Source: Nelumbo lutea
Lineage: Eukaryota > Streptophyta > Magnoliopsida > Proteales > Nelumbonaceae
Direction: 5' to 3'
Assembly: GCA_022828595.1 (NCBI GenBank)
Contig: JAKGHH010000002.1
Coordinates: 85,838,076-85,902,075, forward strand
DNA length: 64,000 nucleotides
In this document: positions 11,239-22,669 of the stretch, piece after piece
Numbering within the stretch: position 1 is the stretch's first letter
Layout of the letters: each line of letters opens with the position of its first letter
Notes under the pieces: generated by a model
The model's input: only the letters and a program-made list of their open reading frames with translations
Databases searched by the model: none
What the model was told of the DNA's origin: nothing
Made by a program: the position numbers and the translations under genes

Positions 11239-14055
11239 GTTTTTAGAGAAGGAATTCTTGTACTTAAAGATTGTCTTTATGTACAGAACTTAAGAAGAAA
11301 TTTGATTTTTGTTTATAAACTGTGTGCTGATGGATATACTATTTATTTCAGTAATATGATTACTGTTAAACGGAATAATAAATTCATCGCATGCGGGGAA
11401 CTAGAGAATGGTATCTATGTTCTACATCCTTCTCTAGAAGCTAACTTAACCGAAACTACGTTGGTCGAAATCCCTAAGAAAAGGACTTGTGATAAAGTTA
11501 GTCCCACGTGCCTGTGGCATTATTGAATTGGACATATCGGTATTGACCGAATCACAAGATTGGTAAAGGATGGTCCTTTAGATTTTCTAACCGTAGAAGA
11601 TCTTTCCACTTGTGAGCCTTGCCTTCGAGGCAAGATGACAAAATGGCCATTTAATGGTAAGCCTGAAAGATATACAGGCACACTTGACCTTTTACATACT
11701 GATGTATGTGGTCCCCTGAGTGTTAGGACCCGTAACCAACACGTGTATTTCATCACTTTCACCGATGATTACTCACGATATGGTTACGTACACCTGATGA
11801 GACAGAAGTCCAAATCCTTTGAAAAGATCAAGGAGTTCAGACAAAAGTTGAGAAATAGATAGGGAGAGAAATTAAGGCCCTTTGACAAATCGAGGTGGCG
11901 ACTATCTCTATGACGAATTCAAGGACTACTTAAAAGCCAACGGGATAATATCACAGTTGGCTCCTCCTGCAACACCGAAGCTTAACGGTGTTTCAGAGAG
12001 GAGGAATAGGACATTGTTAGACATGGTCTGGTTACTTCTCACATGCTCAGAATTACCCACATCCTTTTAGGGATATGCATTAGAGATTGCTTCTATGTGC
12101 TAAATCAGGTTCCAACCAAATTGATTCCAAAAACTCCATACGAACTTTGGACCGGAAAGAAACCAAGTGTGAGACACTTGAAGATTTGGAGTTGTCTTGT
12201 GCACGTTAAAAGAATGAGTGCGGACAAGTTGGAATCCAAGACCAGCCATTGCCTATTTGTAGGCTACACAAAGGATTCGATGGGTTATCTTTTCTATGAC
12301 CCAAGTCAGTAGAAAGTGTTCTACAGCCGAAATGCCCAGTTCTTAGAGACTAATTACATCCTGGACAGCCATTGTTAGGAAATAGTTCTTAATGAGAAGA
12401 GCTCAGGAGCAGTGGGAGATGTCCCACAAGTTCCAGGTAGTGACCAAACTAGAAGATCCACCCGGGTATCCAGGCCACCAGTCCATTACGGTTATGACCA
12501 AGATAGTTACCTGGTGGAAGCCTTGACTAGTGAGGAGGATCCCGTGACTTACGCGGAAGCTATGTTGGACATAGATTCCTAGAAGTGGGTGGAGGCCATG
12601 AGAGCTGACATGGACTCGATGGAGGCTAATGGAGTCTGGACTCTAGTAGATCCATCCTCCAGGGTAAAAGCAATTGATTGCAAATGGATTTATAAAAGGA
12701 CGAAAGGCCCCATTGGCAAGATTGAGACCAACAAAGCTCATTTGGTGGCAAAAGGGTATACTCAGAAAGAAGGCATCGACTATGAGGAAACCTTTTCACC
12801 CGTGGCCATGCTTAAATCCATTAGGATCCTGCTAGCTATAGCAGCATACCATGACTATGAGATTTGGCAAATGGATGTCAAAACCGCGTTCCTGAATGGA
12901 GATCTTAGTGAAGATATCTACATGCAGCAGCCGCAAGGCTTCATTGCTGCCGGTCATGAACACATGGTATTTAAACTTAATTGATCCATATATGGACTTA
13001 AGTAGGCTTCTAGGAGTTGGAACATCCGTTTTGACTCTGTTGTCAAATCATTTGACTTTGAGCAGAATCCGGATAAGCCTTGTGTTTATAGGAAGTCCAG
13101 TGGGGATAAAGTCACCCTTTTGGTGGTGTATGTGGACAATATCCTACTCATTGGGAATGATGTAGGAATGTTAACTTCAATCAAGGTATGGCTTTCGCAG
13201 CAATTCTCCATGAAAGATCTTGAAGAAGTTTCCTATATACTGGGTCTTTGACCCTATAGAGATAGATCGAAGTGGATAATTGGATTATCACAGGCTGCAT
13301 ACATTGACAAAATAGTCAAAAGGTACAGCATGGAGAACTCTAAGAAAGGAAACGTTCCTTTCAGGAACGGAGTCACTCTCTCCAAGAAGATGTCTCCCAA
13401 GACTTCTGAGGAGATTAAGGGCATGAAAGACGTTCCCTATGCCTCAGCCGTGGGGAGCATCATGTATGCCATGCTGTGCACTCACCTTGAAATTGCTCAG
13501 GCGGTGAGTGTGGTAAGTAGATCCCATGCCAACCCAGGGTAGGAGCATTGGACTGCTGTGAAGAACATACTCAAATACCTTCAAAGGACAAAAGAGTTTT
13601 GTTTGGTATTCGATGGTAGTTCACTAAAAATTCTGGGGTATACTGATGCCGATTTGTAGTTGGATCTAGATGATAGAAAGTCTACATCTAGATATGTTTT
13701 CACGATAGGATCATGTGCTATTTGCTGCAAGTGAAGCTGCTAAGGAAGCTGTGTGGATGAAGAAGTTCATTCATGAATTAGGAGTGGTTTTGTCGAGCAC
13801 ATCACCCATCCCATTGTTGTGTGACAACAATGGAGCGATCACCCAAGCTAAAGAGCCTCGAGCCCACTCAAAGTCAAAGCACATCGAGAGGAAGTATCAT
13901 GTACTACGGGAGATCGTTGGTAGAGGGGATGTCCTGATTTAGAAGGTAGCCTCTGCAAATAATGTGGCAGACCCATTAACTAAGCCACTCACACAAAAGG
14001 TGTTTGAGAAACATGTGGAAAGTATGGGACTCCGGCTTGTACCAGATTGGACCTA
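11239..14055 (+). pseudogene. pol: copia-3 pol (partial): integrase, RT, RNase H
   Basis: Recognisable blocks: RNLIFVYKL; LWHY then a TGA; integrase HTDVCGPLSVR, TNRGGDY (Asn at the second catalytic Asp) and [28 protein letters not shown] and YVDN where YVDD is required; RNase H GYTDAD and DNNGAI; end PDWT with TAA at 14053-14055. A 1-bp loss near 11880 shifts the frame, and about 60 bp are missing from RNase H near 13720 (SCA joined to the SEAAKEA block). Stops include 12068, 12580, 13003, 13249 and 13657; copia-1 keeps Trp, Gln or Arg at these sites. Two stops (after LWHY at 11524, and before EHW near 13541) are shared with copia-1. Confidence 0.92.
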
Positions 14056-14070
14056 AGTGCAAGTGAGAGC
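14056..14070 (+). promoter_or_regulatory. Polypurine tract of copia-3
   Basis: GTGCAAGTGAGAGC-type purine-rich stretch directly before the LTR start TGTTACACAG. One purine change relative to copia-1. Confidence 0.7.
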
Positions 14071-15888
14071 TGTTACACAGTTTTGTATGCCCTTAGCTCC
14101 AATCAGTTTTGATGTACTTTTGATATTTAGTGTAAATAAGTAAAGTACATGTTTGATTCATGTTGTGTGGTGTGCTTCTATGTAAGACCCTAAAACTGGA
14201 CACTCAATGAGACTTGTGTTAGTTTTAAATGTTCATAGTCGTTGGATAAGTCTAGGGAGATTTATTTTGCCAAGGCTGACACTGATGTGCTGCCAAATGT
14301 TGGGGTCTCATCCGCCAGGGTGAGACCCAAGGCACATGCAGTGTAGGATTACTTGAACCCTTGAACCGGACCAGATTTCCAGTATTGCTCAGGACCTTGG
14401 AGATTGATGGGCAAAACTGGAATGTTACACCTGACCCCTAGACCCGATTATGGTACTACGCTGGGTGTCGGATTGGGTTGTCTTTGAGATACCAATCAAT
14501 GAGATTCTTAGTGGGTATGTTGGGACAGCCTGAGAATTCATCTGAGTGAGTGATCATAGTGACGGGATCAGCCCCTTTGTCAGACAAAGGTAATGATCGG
14601 GAATGCACTCTCTCTGATGGAAACCAAACTTCCGACAGTTGATTTCAATCGTTGGAATTTTGTTTTGCAAAATTTATATATATGATATATACTTATATAT
14701 GGTTTCAAAATATTTGCAAATGGTTTTAATTCCTAGGATCCATGTGAGTAGAGAGTGCAACACTGTTCTTTGCAGCCGAGGGAGAGGTCCTCTCTTGTCG
14801 GGCAGTGCTTGATCATTATGGGCTGAGAGGTTAAGTGTAAGACCATTTAGGATAATACCTGATGGGCTAATCTTGCATTTGCCCATAGTCCTTGGGTTTT
14901 TATAAGATGGCTTGGCCCAGGGACCACTTAGTGTAAGTGTTGGGCTCATAAGGTCCATGTGATGGGCTCAGGGGGTTCACTGGGATTTCTAGTGAATTCG
15001 GATAGGCCTTGTAACAGAGGCTGGGTCGAACCCATGTAGATGATTTGTAGATCAATGCTTGGGTCCCACACCATACAAAGAAGCCCAATTAGGCAGCAAG
15101 TTGGAAGACTATTGAGCACTTAATACATACTAGGCCTAAAGCCCATTTTGATCTGGGATGATTTGATCAATCACTTAAAGGGGCGGATCTGAGATTAGGT
15201 TAAGCCCAAACATTGATCTAATCTACAGATAGGATTAAGAGGAGTCCTAATCCAAATATAGATCTGGATAAGGGCTACTCCTAATATGATTAGGAGGTTT
15301 CTTAATCACCAAGAAAGAGGAGGAAACCCTAATTTTTGAATTACTTAAATTTGAACCCTAGGGGTTTTAGCAGAACACACACTGCATTCTTAAGATAGGA
15401 TCTCAGATAACCCTGGAGAAGAAAATAGCAGTTCGCCACCTTCTTCTCTAGCATTCTCCTCCAGCAGTCGCCACCACCTTTTCTGCCAGTTCGACTTCTC
15501 AGTTAGAGAAGATCAAGAAAGGTTCTTGATTGTTCGTGTGGTGCACTTAGTCTTCCATCGAGTTCTTCAGAAGAACCTGGTTCATGGGACGAACACACTG
15601 GTTCGGCTCTATCATCACTGTGTCATCTTCAATGGGAGCTGATCTTGGGATCTTCTTTGGGCATGAACACCAACGTTGGGAGATACTGCTTCTCCAGATC
15701 AAGTATAATCCCTCCCTTTTCTTTTGGTTCAAATTTGGTTTGGTTTGGTTCGAGTATATCTTTGAATCTTGATTCTAAATTTAGGGAATATGATTCCCAG
15801 TTGGAAGAAATGTAGGAAATTTTTGAAATTCACCCACCCATTCTACAACTCTTTTGGCGTCCATACGATGGATCCTACTATTCTTTCA
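14071..15888 (+). repeat. copia-3 3' LTR (1818 bp)
   Basis: Starts TGTTACACAGTTTTGTATGC and ends TTCTTTCA; matches the reverse complement of the copia-1 LTRs and the direct copia-2 LTR. Followed at once by Athila RT sequence. I see no clear TATA box at the position where copia-2 has TATAAAA, so this LTR may have lost its promoter. Confidence 0.9.
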
Positions 15889-18044
15889 GTATGATGGCCA
15901 TCTTCACTAATATGATGGAAGACATAATGGAGGTATTCATGGATGACTTTTCTATTTTTGGTGATTCATTTGATCTGTGTTTGGCTAACCTTTTACAGGG
16001 TTCTTAAAAGATGTGAGGAGACTAACCTTATTCTAAACCAGGAGAAGTGCCACCTTATGGTGGAGGAAGGCATAGTTTTGGGCAACAAAATTTCCAACAA
16101 AGATATAGAGGTTGACAGAGCTAAAATAGAGATCATTGAAAAGTTGCCACCTCCTACATCGGTAAAGGGAGTAAGAGGTTTTCTTGGCCATGCTGGTTTT
16201 ATAGGCATTTTATTAAGGATTTCTCATGTATTGCTAAACCTATTACTAATTTGCTAATTAAAGATGTCCCTTTTGAGTTTGATAATGCATGTTTGCATGC
16301 TTTTCACAGGTTAAAATTAGCTTTAGTATCTGCACTAATCATCTCACCACCAGACTCTCTGCCTTTTGAGATTATGTGTGACGCTAGTGATCAAGTTATC
16401 GGAGCTGTGTTAGGGCAAAGGAAGGATAAGAGGATGCATGTTGTGTATTACGCAAGCAGAACTTTGGCAGAAGCCCAACTCAATTACACAACCACTGAGA
16501 AGGAGATGTTAGCAATGGTGATTGCGGTGGACAAATTCAGATCATATCTGCTTGGCTCTAAGGTAATAATTTATACTGACCATGCTGCTCTCAGGTACCT
16601 TTTTGCCAAGAAGGATGCAAAGCCACGACTCATTCGCTGGATTTTACTCCTCCAAGAATTTGATATTGAGATTAGAGATAAGAAAGGATCAGAGAATGTA
16701 GTAGCTGAGCATTTGTCTAGGTAAAAGGGTGCTGAGAAGAGGGAGGATGAGCCTGAGATCAATGAAAACTTCCCATATGAACTCATTCTAGTTACCCAAC
16801 ATTTGAGTGCACCATGGTATGCAGATTTGGAAAATTATTTAGCTTGTGATATCCTGCCACCAGATTTTTCTTATCAGTAGAAAAACCAGTTTTTGTCAGA
16901 TGCCAAGCATTACTTATGGGAAGATCCTTACCTTTACAAGATTCGTGGTGATAATATCATTACGAGATGTGTGCCTAAGGAAGAGATGCTTTACATTCTT
17001 ACTCATTGCCATGACTCAGCATATGGTGGTCATTTTGGTGCAACAAAGACAGCTGCCAAGGTTTTAGAGAGTGGTTTTTTCTAGCCTACATTATTTCAGG
17101 ACTCTAGAAGGTTTGTTGCTAGATGTGATCACTGCCAGTGAGTGGGAAATATCTCCAAGAGAATTGAGATGCCATTGACTTCTATTCAGGAGATTGAACT
17201 TTTTCATGTGTGGGGTGTTGACTTCATGGGTCCTTTCCCATCCTTACAAGGGAACCATTACATTTTGGTGGGAGTGGATTATGTCTCCAAGTGGGTTGAA
17301 GCAGTTGCGTCCCCCACCAATGATGCTAGGGTAGTGATTAAATTCCTGAAGAAGCTTTTCTCTAGGTTTGGAGTTCCTAGAGCTATCATTAGTGATTGGG
17401 GAGCCCACTTTTGCAACAAATAGTTTGACTCTCTCCTCAAGAAATATAATGTCTATCATAGGGTTGCTACACCCTATCACCCCCAGACTAGTGGGCAAGT
17501 CGAGGTATCTAATAGGGAACTTAAGAAGATTTTGGAGAAGACTACCAATGGGTCAAGGAAAGACTGGGCTGCAAAGCTTGATGATGCTTTATGGGCGTAT
17601 CGAATTGCTTACAAAACCCCTATTGGTATGTCCCCTTATAGGTTGATTTATGGCAAGGCGTGTCACCTTCCTATCGAGTTGGAACACCCGGCCTTTTGGG
17701 AAATTAAGGCACTGAACTTCGATATGAAGACTGCAGGTGAAAAGAGAATGTTACAGCTTAATGAGTTAGATGAGATTAGACTGCAGGCATACGAGAATGC
17801 TAGGCTATACAAGGAGAAGACAAAGAGATGGCATGATGCGCATATTGTTCGGAAGGACTTCCAGGTAGGTAATTTGGTTATGTTGTTTAACTTTTGTTTG
17901 AAATTGTTTCCAGGAAAGCTGAAGTCGAAATGGAGTGGACCATTCACAGTCACTCAGACATTTTCTCATGGTGCTCTTGAATTGGAAAACTCGAAAGGAG
18001 AGCGTTTTAAGGTGAATGGTCACCGTTGCAAGCCATACTTTTAG
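15889..18044 (+). pseudogene. pol: Athila pol (partial): RT end, RNase H, integrase
   Basis: RT catalytic block MDDFSIFG (near 15939), then KRCEETNL...; RNase H with IMCDASD, YYASRTL and YTDHAAL; integrase zinc-finger (H...H, CDHC near 17130), catalytic [16 protein letters not shown] and [11 protein letters not shown] (D, D, E kept), and a C-terminal end GHRCKPYF with stop at 18042-18044. Two frameshifts lie near 15990 and 16205. From about 16210 to the end one frame holds, broken by stops at 16722 (after HLSR), 16878, 17082, 17140 and 17421, mostly at Trp or Gln sites. Integrase and RNase H act in cDNA synthesis and insertion in the virus-like particle and nucleus. Confidence 0.92.
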
Positions 18045-19251
18045 GGTGAAGTGCTTAGAAAAAGGGAGATAGTGTCCCTTATTGAGCTTGTTTGATGCTG
18101 CCATACAAGGTAGTTTCCATTTCTGATTGTTTATTTTGTCATTAGGTACAATGCCATGCATAAGTGTGGGGGGGGGATTAGGTGTGATGTTTTATTAATA
18201 GCAGTAATCTTTTCTTTATTAATTGTAGTAGTCTTTTCTTTTGAATTTTTTTGTTCTAGGCAAAGCAATTTTTTTGCAGAAATTGTGTGAAATATGCTCA
18301 GTACTAATAGTGTTAATCTTTTTGAGAGTCAATGAAAGAATGCTACTCATGCTATTTTTAGGATGTATCAAGTTAAAAGAATTTAGGGTGAATTTACTAA
18401 GTTGTAATGTAAAAGTGCATAAATTTAGGAAGTCAATTTGGTGTGTATGATACTTTCGAGATGCGGATTAATGGGTAGTTTAGCAAGGTAGCTGATGAAT
18501 GAAGTTACATTCACTCCTTTGGATGCTATTGATTGTAACCATAATGGAAGTCAAATTATTTACTTCAGAGACATGAGTTAAGGTCAATTAAATTAAAATG
18601 TGTCTACTCCAATGTTTTTGGTTGCTTAGTAACTGGGAATCTTCATCACAAATGTCGATTTTTGCGTAAAATGGCGACTGAGAATAAGGGTATGCAAAGC
18701 ATTCTAAGTATATTATATGTTGAGTAACCAGGTGCATTCGTTACCCACGTTTGTATTTGCTTCAAAAGGCATATTAATAACTTAGGAAAGAATAAAATGC
18801 CCCACAAGTGGTGTGTTGAAAAGCTTAAGTGTGGGGGTTCTTGCGAAAAAAAAAAGAAGAGAAAAAGGCTAACCTTCAAGATCTCATGTGTTGGTTGGTG
18901 ACTCTATGCTATTTAGTTGGTAAAATCCATGGCATTTGAATTTGCATTTGTAATTTCTTTTGTTGACAATCTAGTTGAGTTGCTTATTATGAAGTGTTTA
19001 TAAAGTGTTCATATACTCATATTGATGTCTCTTGACTTTTCTTGAATTTACATTGTGAGTTGGTGATTTATCCTGGATTTAGTTAACTTGTGTGGTCTTA
19101 ATTAAAACATGGGCAGTGCATTAGTGAGACTCTTGTGATTAGCATAGTGAACTGAGCATAGTTGTGTTGAATTTGAATCTATTGCAAAGATTTTGCTTGA
19201 TTTGTGACTTCGTTACTTGGGGACAAGTAACAATTCAAGTGTGGGGGAATT
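18045..19251 (+). other. Athila post-pol non-coding region and polypurine tract
   Basis: 1.2 kb without a supported ORF. Contains G-rich runs (GTGGGGGGGGG near 18167, GTGTGGGGG near 18831). The last bases before the LTR, CAAGTGTGGGGGAAT (19237-19250), form the polypurine tract. Repeated GTGTGGGG motifs before the LTR suggest degenerate duplicates of this tract. Confidence 0.65.
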
Positions 19252-20916
19252 TGATAAGCTTAAGTTATTCATAAGAACTTGGGTTGTTTTTAGGTTTAAT
19301 TGTTGAGATTCTATGGTTAATTTGGGTATTTCTAAGACAATTTAATGCATGTTTTGTCACTTTTGAGGTAACTAATCACCAAAGATGAAGGTTTTGGGCC
19401 AATTTGTAGCACTTTGGCCCACAAAGAGCAAGACCCAACCGAAACCTAATGGGAGAACAGCAATTCGGCCCATCAGTTTTCATTCCAACATCAGTTCGGC
19501 CCACTAAGAACACAGCCCAATTCGCAACCCTAGAGAAGAGAGAAAAGGCGGCTGCCTTTAGAGAGGAAAAAGGCTGAAGAGGAATGGTATAAAAAGAAAA
19601 GAAAAAGAGGGGATTAGGGTTCGAACCCTTGAAAGAAAATTGAAGAAGAAGGCTGCTAGGGAGAGGAAGAGGCTGCTGAATGCGAACTGAAGGAGAATCA
19701 CAGCAAGGAGATCGAAGATTGATGCAAAGATCTTAAGTGTCTTCCTCTTTGGTTCTGCAGTTTGGTAACATAGATTTGATTAGGGTTCTTGAGGTTTCTC
19801 TATTGAATCTTTCTTCTTTCTTCCTTTTTATGTGAACCATGATGAGATTTAATCCTGATTTGTAATTAACTTAGGCAGATCCGATTGAGTATGATTTGTT
19901 CTTGGGATTCTTGATTAGGGTTTCGATTTATAGAACAACCTTGGCCGAATTGTTCTTGCATCTGTGATTACTTGAACTGCTTGAGAAAGAGTTAGGTAAT
20001 TAGATCATCTAATCAAGAAACAGACTGAATGCACCTTAGAGATAAATTGTATGGTTTAGTTGGCAATCATTCATACCTGAATTGATGACCTGCGAACTCT
20101 TGTTCTTAATGCCTTTTTGGTGAGTAAAATTCTGATAGAGATATAGGATTTGTCATTCAGAGATAGGGTGAGCTGCACTCGAGAGAGGCTGCTCATAAAT
20201 TAGGGTAGTTTGCTTGTTCTTAATTATATCATGAGGGGCTAGGTTTTTATTGTTAGGGACTAATGCTTGATCATGCATTGAATTTCACTTATTAATAAAA
20301 CTGATAAGGTTCTTGTTATATTGTGTTATTTGTGCTGATTACGTGACATTGGCTGATCACCAATGAATCGTTCCTTGATCAAGATTATTCATTGAGAAAT
20401 GATAATTGAGGTGGAACTAATAACACTTATTCGAACAATAATTAGGTAGAGATATCGATTGTTGGTAGGATTTCCGTATAGGTGTATTGACAGCTTGTGT
20501 TCATGCAAAGAGGATTTCGACTAAAAGAATGAGAATTCACTGATTGTAATTCCCTTTAAGTGAACATAGGTTTAGCTAATCGATTCTTGAGAAAGATCGA
20601 CTAGTGCTTTTAGGAAACACCTTGGAATATAACAGCTCTCGTGAGATTTTATTGATGTTGAACCTTGATGATTGTGATAGGATTATTCCCTAGCAACTTT
20701 GTTATTGACTTTGTTCAAGATACTTGTTTTTGTCATTTAATTTCCTAATCAGTAGTGCTAGTTTGAATTCCTAAATGCGCAAACCCAATTGATCATTGCT
20801 TTAAACAAGTTGAGAAGAAATTAATAGGTGGCTAAATAATTCATTCCTCGTGGGATTGATTCTATATTCCTTACTATATTACTTGCATGACTCCGTACTC
20901 TTGTGGATAGTAGTCA
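19252..20916 (+). repeat. Athila 3' LTR (about 1665 bp)
   Basis: Starts TGATAAGCTTAAG directly after the polypurine tract. A TATA box (TATAAAAAG) lies near 19588. The right edge is set at GTAGTCA (20916) because copia LTR sequence begins just after it; only one LTR is present, so the end is an estimate to within a few bases. Confidence 0.65.
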
Positions 20917-21810
20917 CTGGGCCCATACAGAGTCCATGTTGATGGACTTAGGGTTCACTATGACTTACAGTGAATTCGGCCAAGTCTTATAACAAAGGCT
21001 AGGTTGAACCCATGTGGCTGATGTGTAGATCAATACTAGGGTCTTACGCCATATAAAGAGAACCAAGATAGCTAGCACTTAATGGGTGAAGTAAGCAACA
21101 TGACTTAATGGTCCTAAAGCCCATTTTGAACTAGGCTTAAATGCTTTAATTAAATTGGGATAATTTTGGATTTATAGCTTGATTGGGATTAGTAGTTGGA
21201 TAAGATAGGTCTTATCATCTTGAGAGTCCAGATCTAAATACAAGATTTAGATTAGTTAGTCTCATTCCTAATCACATTAGGAAGCTAATCCTGAATGGAT
21301 TATAAATAGGGGCAAATTCCATGAAGAGAACACACTCCTCTCTGCAGTCTCTTCTCTCCCTCTGATCTTGGCGCCATCCCAGTTCGATCTCCATCTATTG
21401 GAGCGATCAAGAAGTGTTGTTGATATTGTTTCTTGGTGAAGAAACAATTAGAAGTCATGCTCACATCACCCTACTAGATTCTTTGTGAAGAATTACAGGT
21501 TCTTGTTGAAGAAACATTCCTGCTGATCCTGCCCTAACATTCGTTGTATCATCATCAGTGGAGGCGGATTTGGTATCCTCTTTCGGCATGAACACCTATG
21601 TTGGGAATTCCTTTTAATTCCATATCAGGTATTTCCCTCTCCCTTCCTATGGTTTCAGATCTGGTCCAGTTTTGTTTCAAGAATAATCCTTGAAAATGTA
21701 GTTTTCTAAAACAGTGAATGCGATTCCCAGATGTGAGAGAAAATTTTTAAATTTCACCCAACCTTCCTACAGGGTTCGGCCATCCATATGATAGATCTCT
21801 CATCCCTTCA
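20917..21810 (+). repeat. copia-4: 3' half of a copia LTR
   Basis: Matches the copia-2/copia-3 LTR from its middle (TGGGCCCATA..., GTGAATTCGGCC, GATGTGTAGATCAATAC) to the end CATCCCTTCA at 21810. Has TATAAATAGG at 21301. The left half is missing where the Athila LTR abuts, which fits Athila having inserted into this LTR. Tat-0 sequence resumes at 21811. Confidence 0.85.
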
Positions 21811-22025
21811 GGCTCTCCTTAGGCCCTGTCGCTTGAACTTCCCAAAAGACCGAAGCGTGCCAGCAACCTTGTCCCCCACTTGCGAAAAACGAGCCGAATA
21901 AAGGCACGAGAAATTTGACACCACTACAGGGTACCCCTTAGTCGTCGGGCTCACTGGCGCCCACCATTGCTACTACCCTTGGCCAAATCCGAAGTCTCTG
22001 CCTCGGCCTCGGAAGTGGGGGCAAG
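21811..22025 (+). other. Tat-0 region upstream of the 3' LTR, with polypurine tract
   Basis: GC-rich remnant between copia-4 and the Tat-0 LTR. Its last bases, GGAAGTGGGGGCAAG (22011-22025), are a clear polypurine tract. On the minus strand this should be the promoter side and start of the antisense accessory gene, but only a short frame starting at an ATG is left, so the N-terminal domain seems deleted. Confidence 0.65.
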
Positions 22026-22669
22026 TGATGTAAGGTAACCTGGCTCAGTTCATTACGGGCTGGAGGGCCTAGACTACGGACGCCAGGCAGGGTCCCGGTC
22101 CATCACGGTTGGGGCTACCCTGCTCCCCTCATATGGAGACAATAGCGGAGTGCCCCAGCATCCCCGCTTCTTTCATTGACCGCCCTCGTACGGAGCTCAT
22201 CGGGGGCATCCATCTCCACCAAACTCCAGGCAGTTCAAGTATAAATATGGGGTACCCCCTCCAGGTAAGGGATCCCTAAATACTAGCTCTAACTCTAAAC
22301 TTAAGTGATGGACCTTGCCTCCTAGGAGCCTAATGCATACAAGCACCCTCTTCAGAGCCCTCGTCTACACTAGATCCCTCTCTTCAACCCTCGTACTAAC
22401 TTGACCGTTAGAGCCTCTGCCTCGGGTTTTCACTTGGGGCCTCTAACATGTACTATCTTGCAGAACCTCAGATTACCAGGGACCTCACCACTTAACCGAA
22501 AGCCCTCGGCTATAAGCCCTTGGCTTCTACAGTATTCAGAGATGATCCGCCTCAGCCTACGGCTCCTGGCCTCGGCATACCTCCTCTGAACCCCTCAAAA
22601 CCTTCGGCCATTCTTCAGAGATTAGGAGTGTTTTTACCTTGTTTCCCTTGGCCAACCCGGGTAGCAACA
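22026..22669 (+). repeat. Tat-0 3' LTR (about 644 bp)
   Basis: Starts TGATGTAAGG after the polypurine tract, has TATAAATAT at 22240-22248 and ends near GTAGCAACA (22669). The next five bases AATTG would be the right target duplication; the left one is outside the window. The end is inferred from the CA dinucleotide and from the change of sequence character. Confidence 0.65.

Larger units (their letters stand above)
11236..15888 (+). mobile_element. copia-3: Ty1/copia element lacking its 5' end
   Basis: Begins abruptly in the protease to pre-integrase region (FREGILVLKD) and runs through integrase, RT and RNase H to a polypurine tract and a complete 3' LTR (14071-15888). Same family as copia-1, opposite orientation. 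The 5' LTR, leader, gag and protease are missing and Tat-0 sequence lies directly to the left, so the left edge is a deletion junction rather than an insertion edge; no target duplication can be checked. Confidence 0.9.
15889..20916 (+). mobile_element. Athila-type Ty3/gypsy element lacking its 5' end
   Basis: Contains the end of RT, RNase H and integrase (15889-18044), a non-coding stretch of 1.2 kb, a polypurine tract and a 3' LTR (19252-20916). Protein blocks such as ETNLILNQEKCHLMVEEGIV and [20 protein letters not shown] are typical of the Athila lineage. It begins inside RT at the 3' edge of the copia-3 LTR and ends inside a copia LTR (copia-4), so it was once inserted in that LTR, and copia-3 once inserted in it. 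Athila elements often carry an env-like ORF after pol; I see none here. Confidence 0.85.
1..22669 (+). mobile_element. Tat-0: Ty3/gypsy Tat-lineage LTR retrotransposon, 3' part, heavily nested
   Basis: Surviving pieces are 1-1158, 10306-11235 and 21811-22669. Seen: a plus-strand integrase C-terminus, a minus-strand accessory gene read toward it, a purine-rich tract ending at 22025, and a TG...CA LTR at 22026-22669. An accessory ORF antisense to pol between pol and the 3' LTR is a known trait of some Tat-lineage gypsy elements (Grande, for example). The element was split by copia-1 (1159-10305) and by a collapsed nest of other elements (11236-21810). Its 5' LTR, gag and most of pol lie left of the window. 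That the three pieces are one element is inferred: the antisense reading frame continues across the copia-1 insertion once one target duplication is removed. Confidence 0.75.

Noticed and set aside
18045..19251. Env-like ORF expected after Athila pol
   Set aside because: No frame longer than about 77 codons and no transmembrane pattern; the region is non-coding in this copy.
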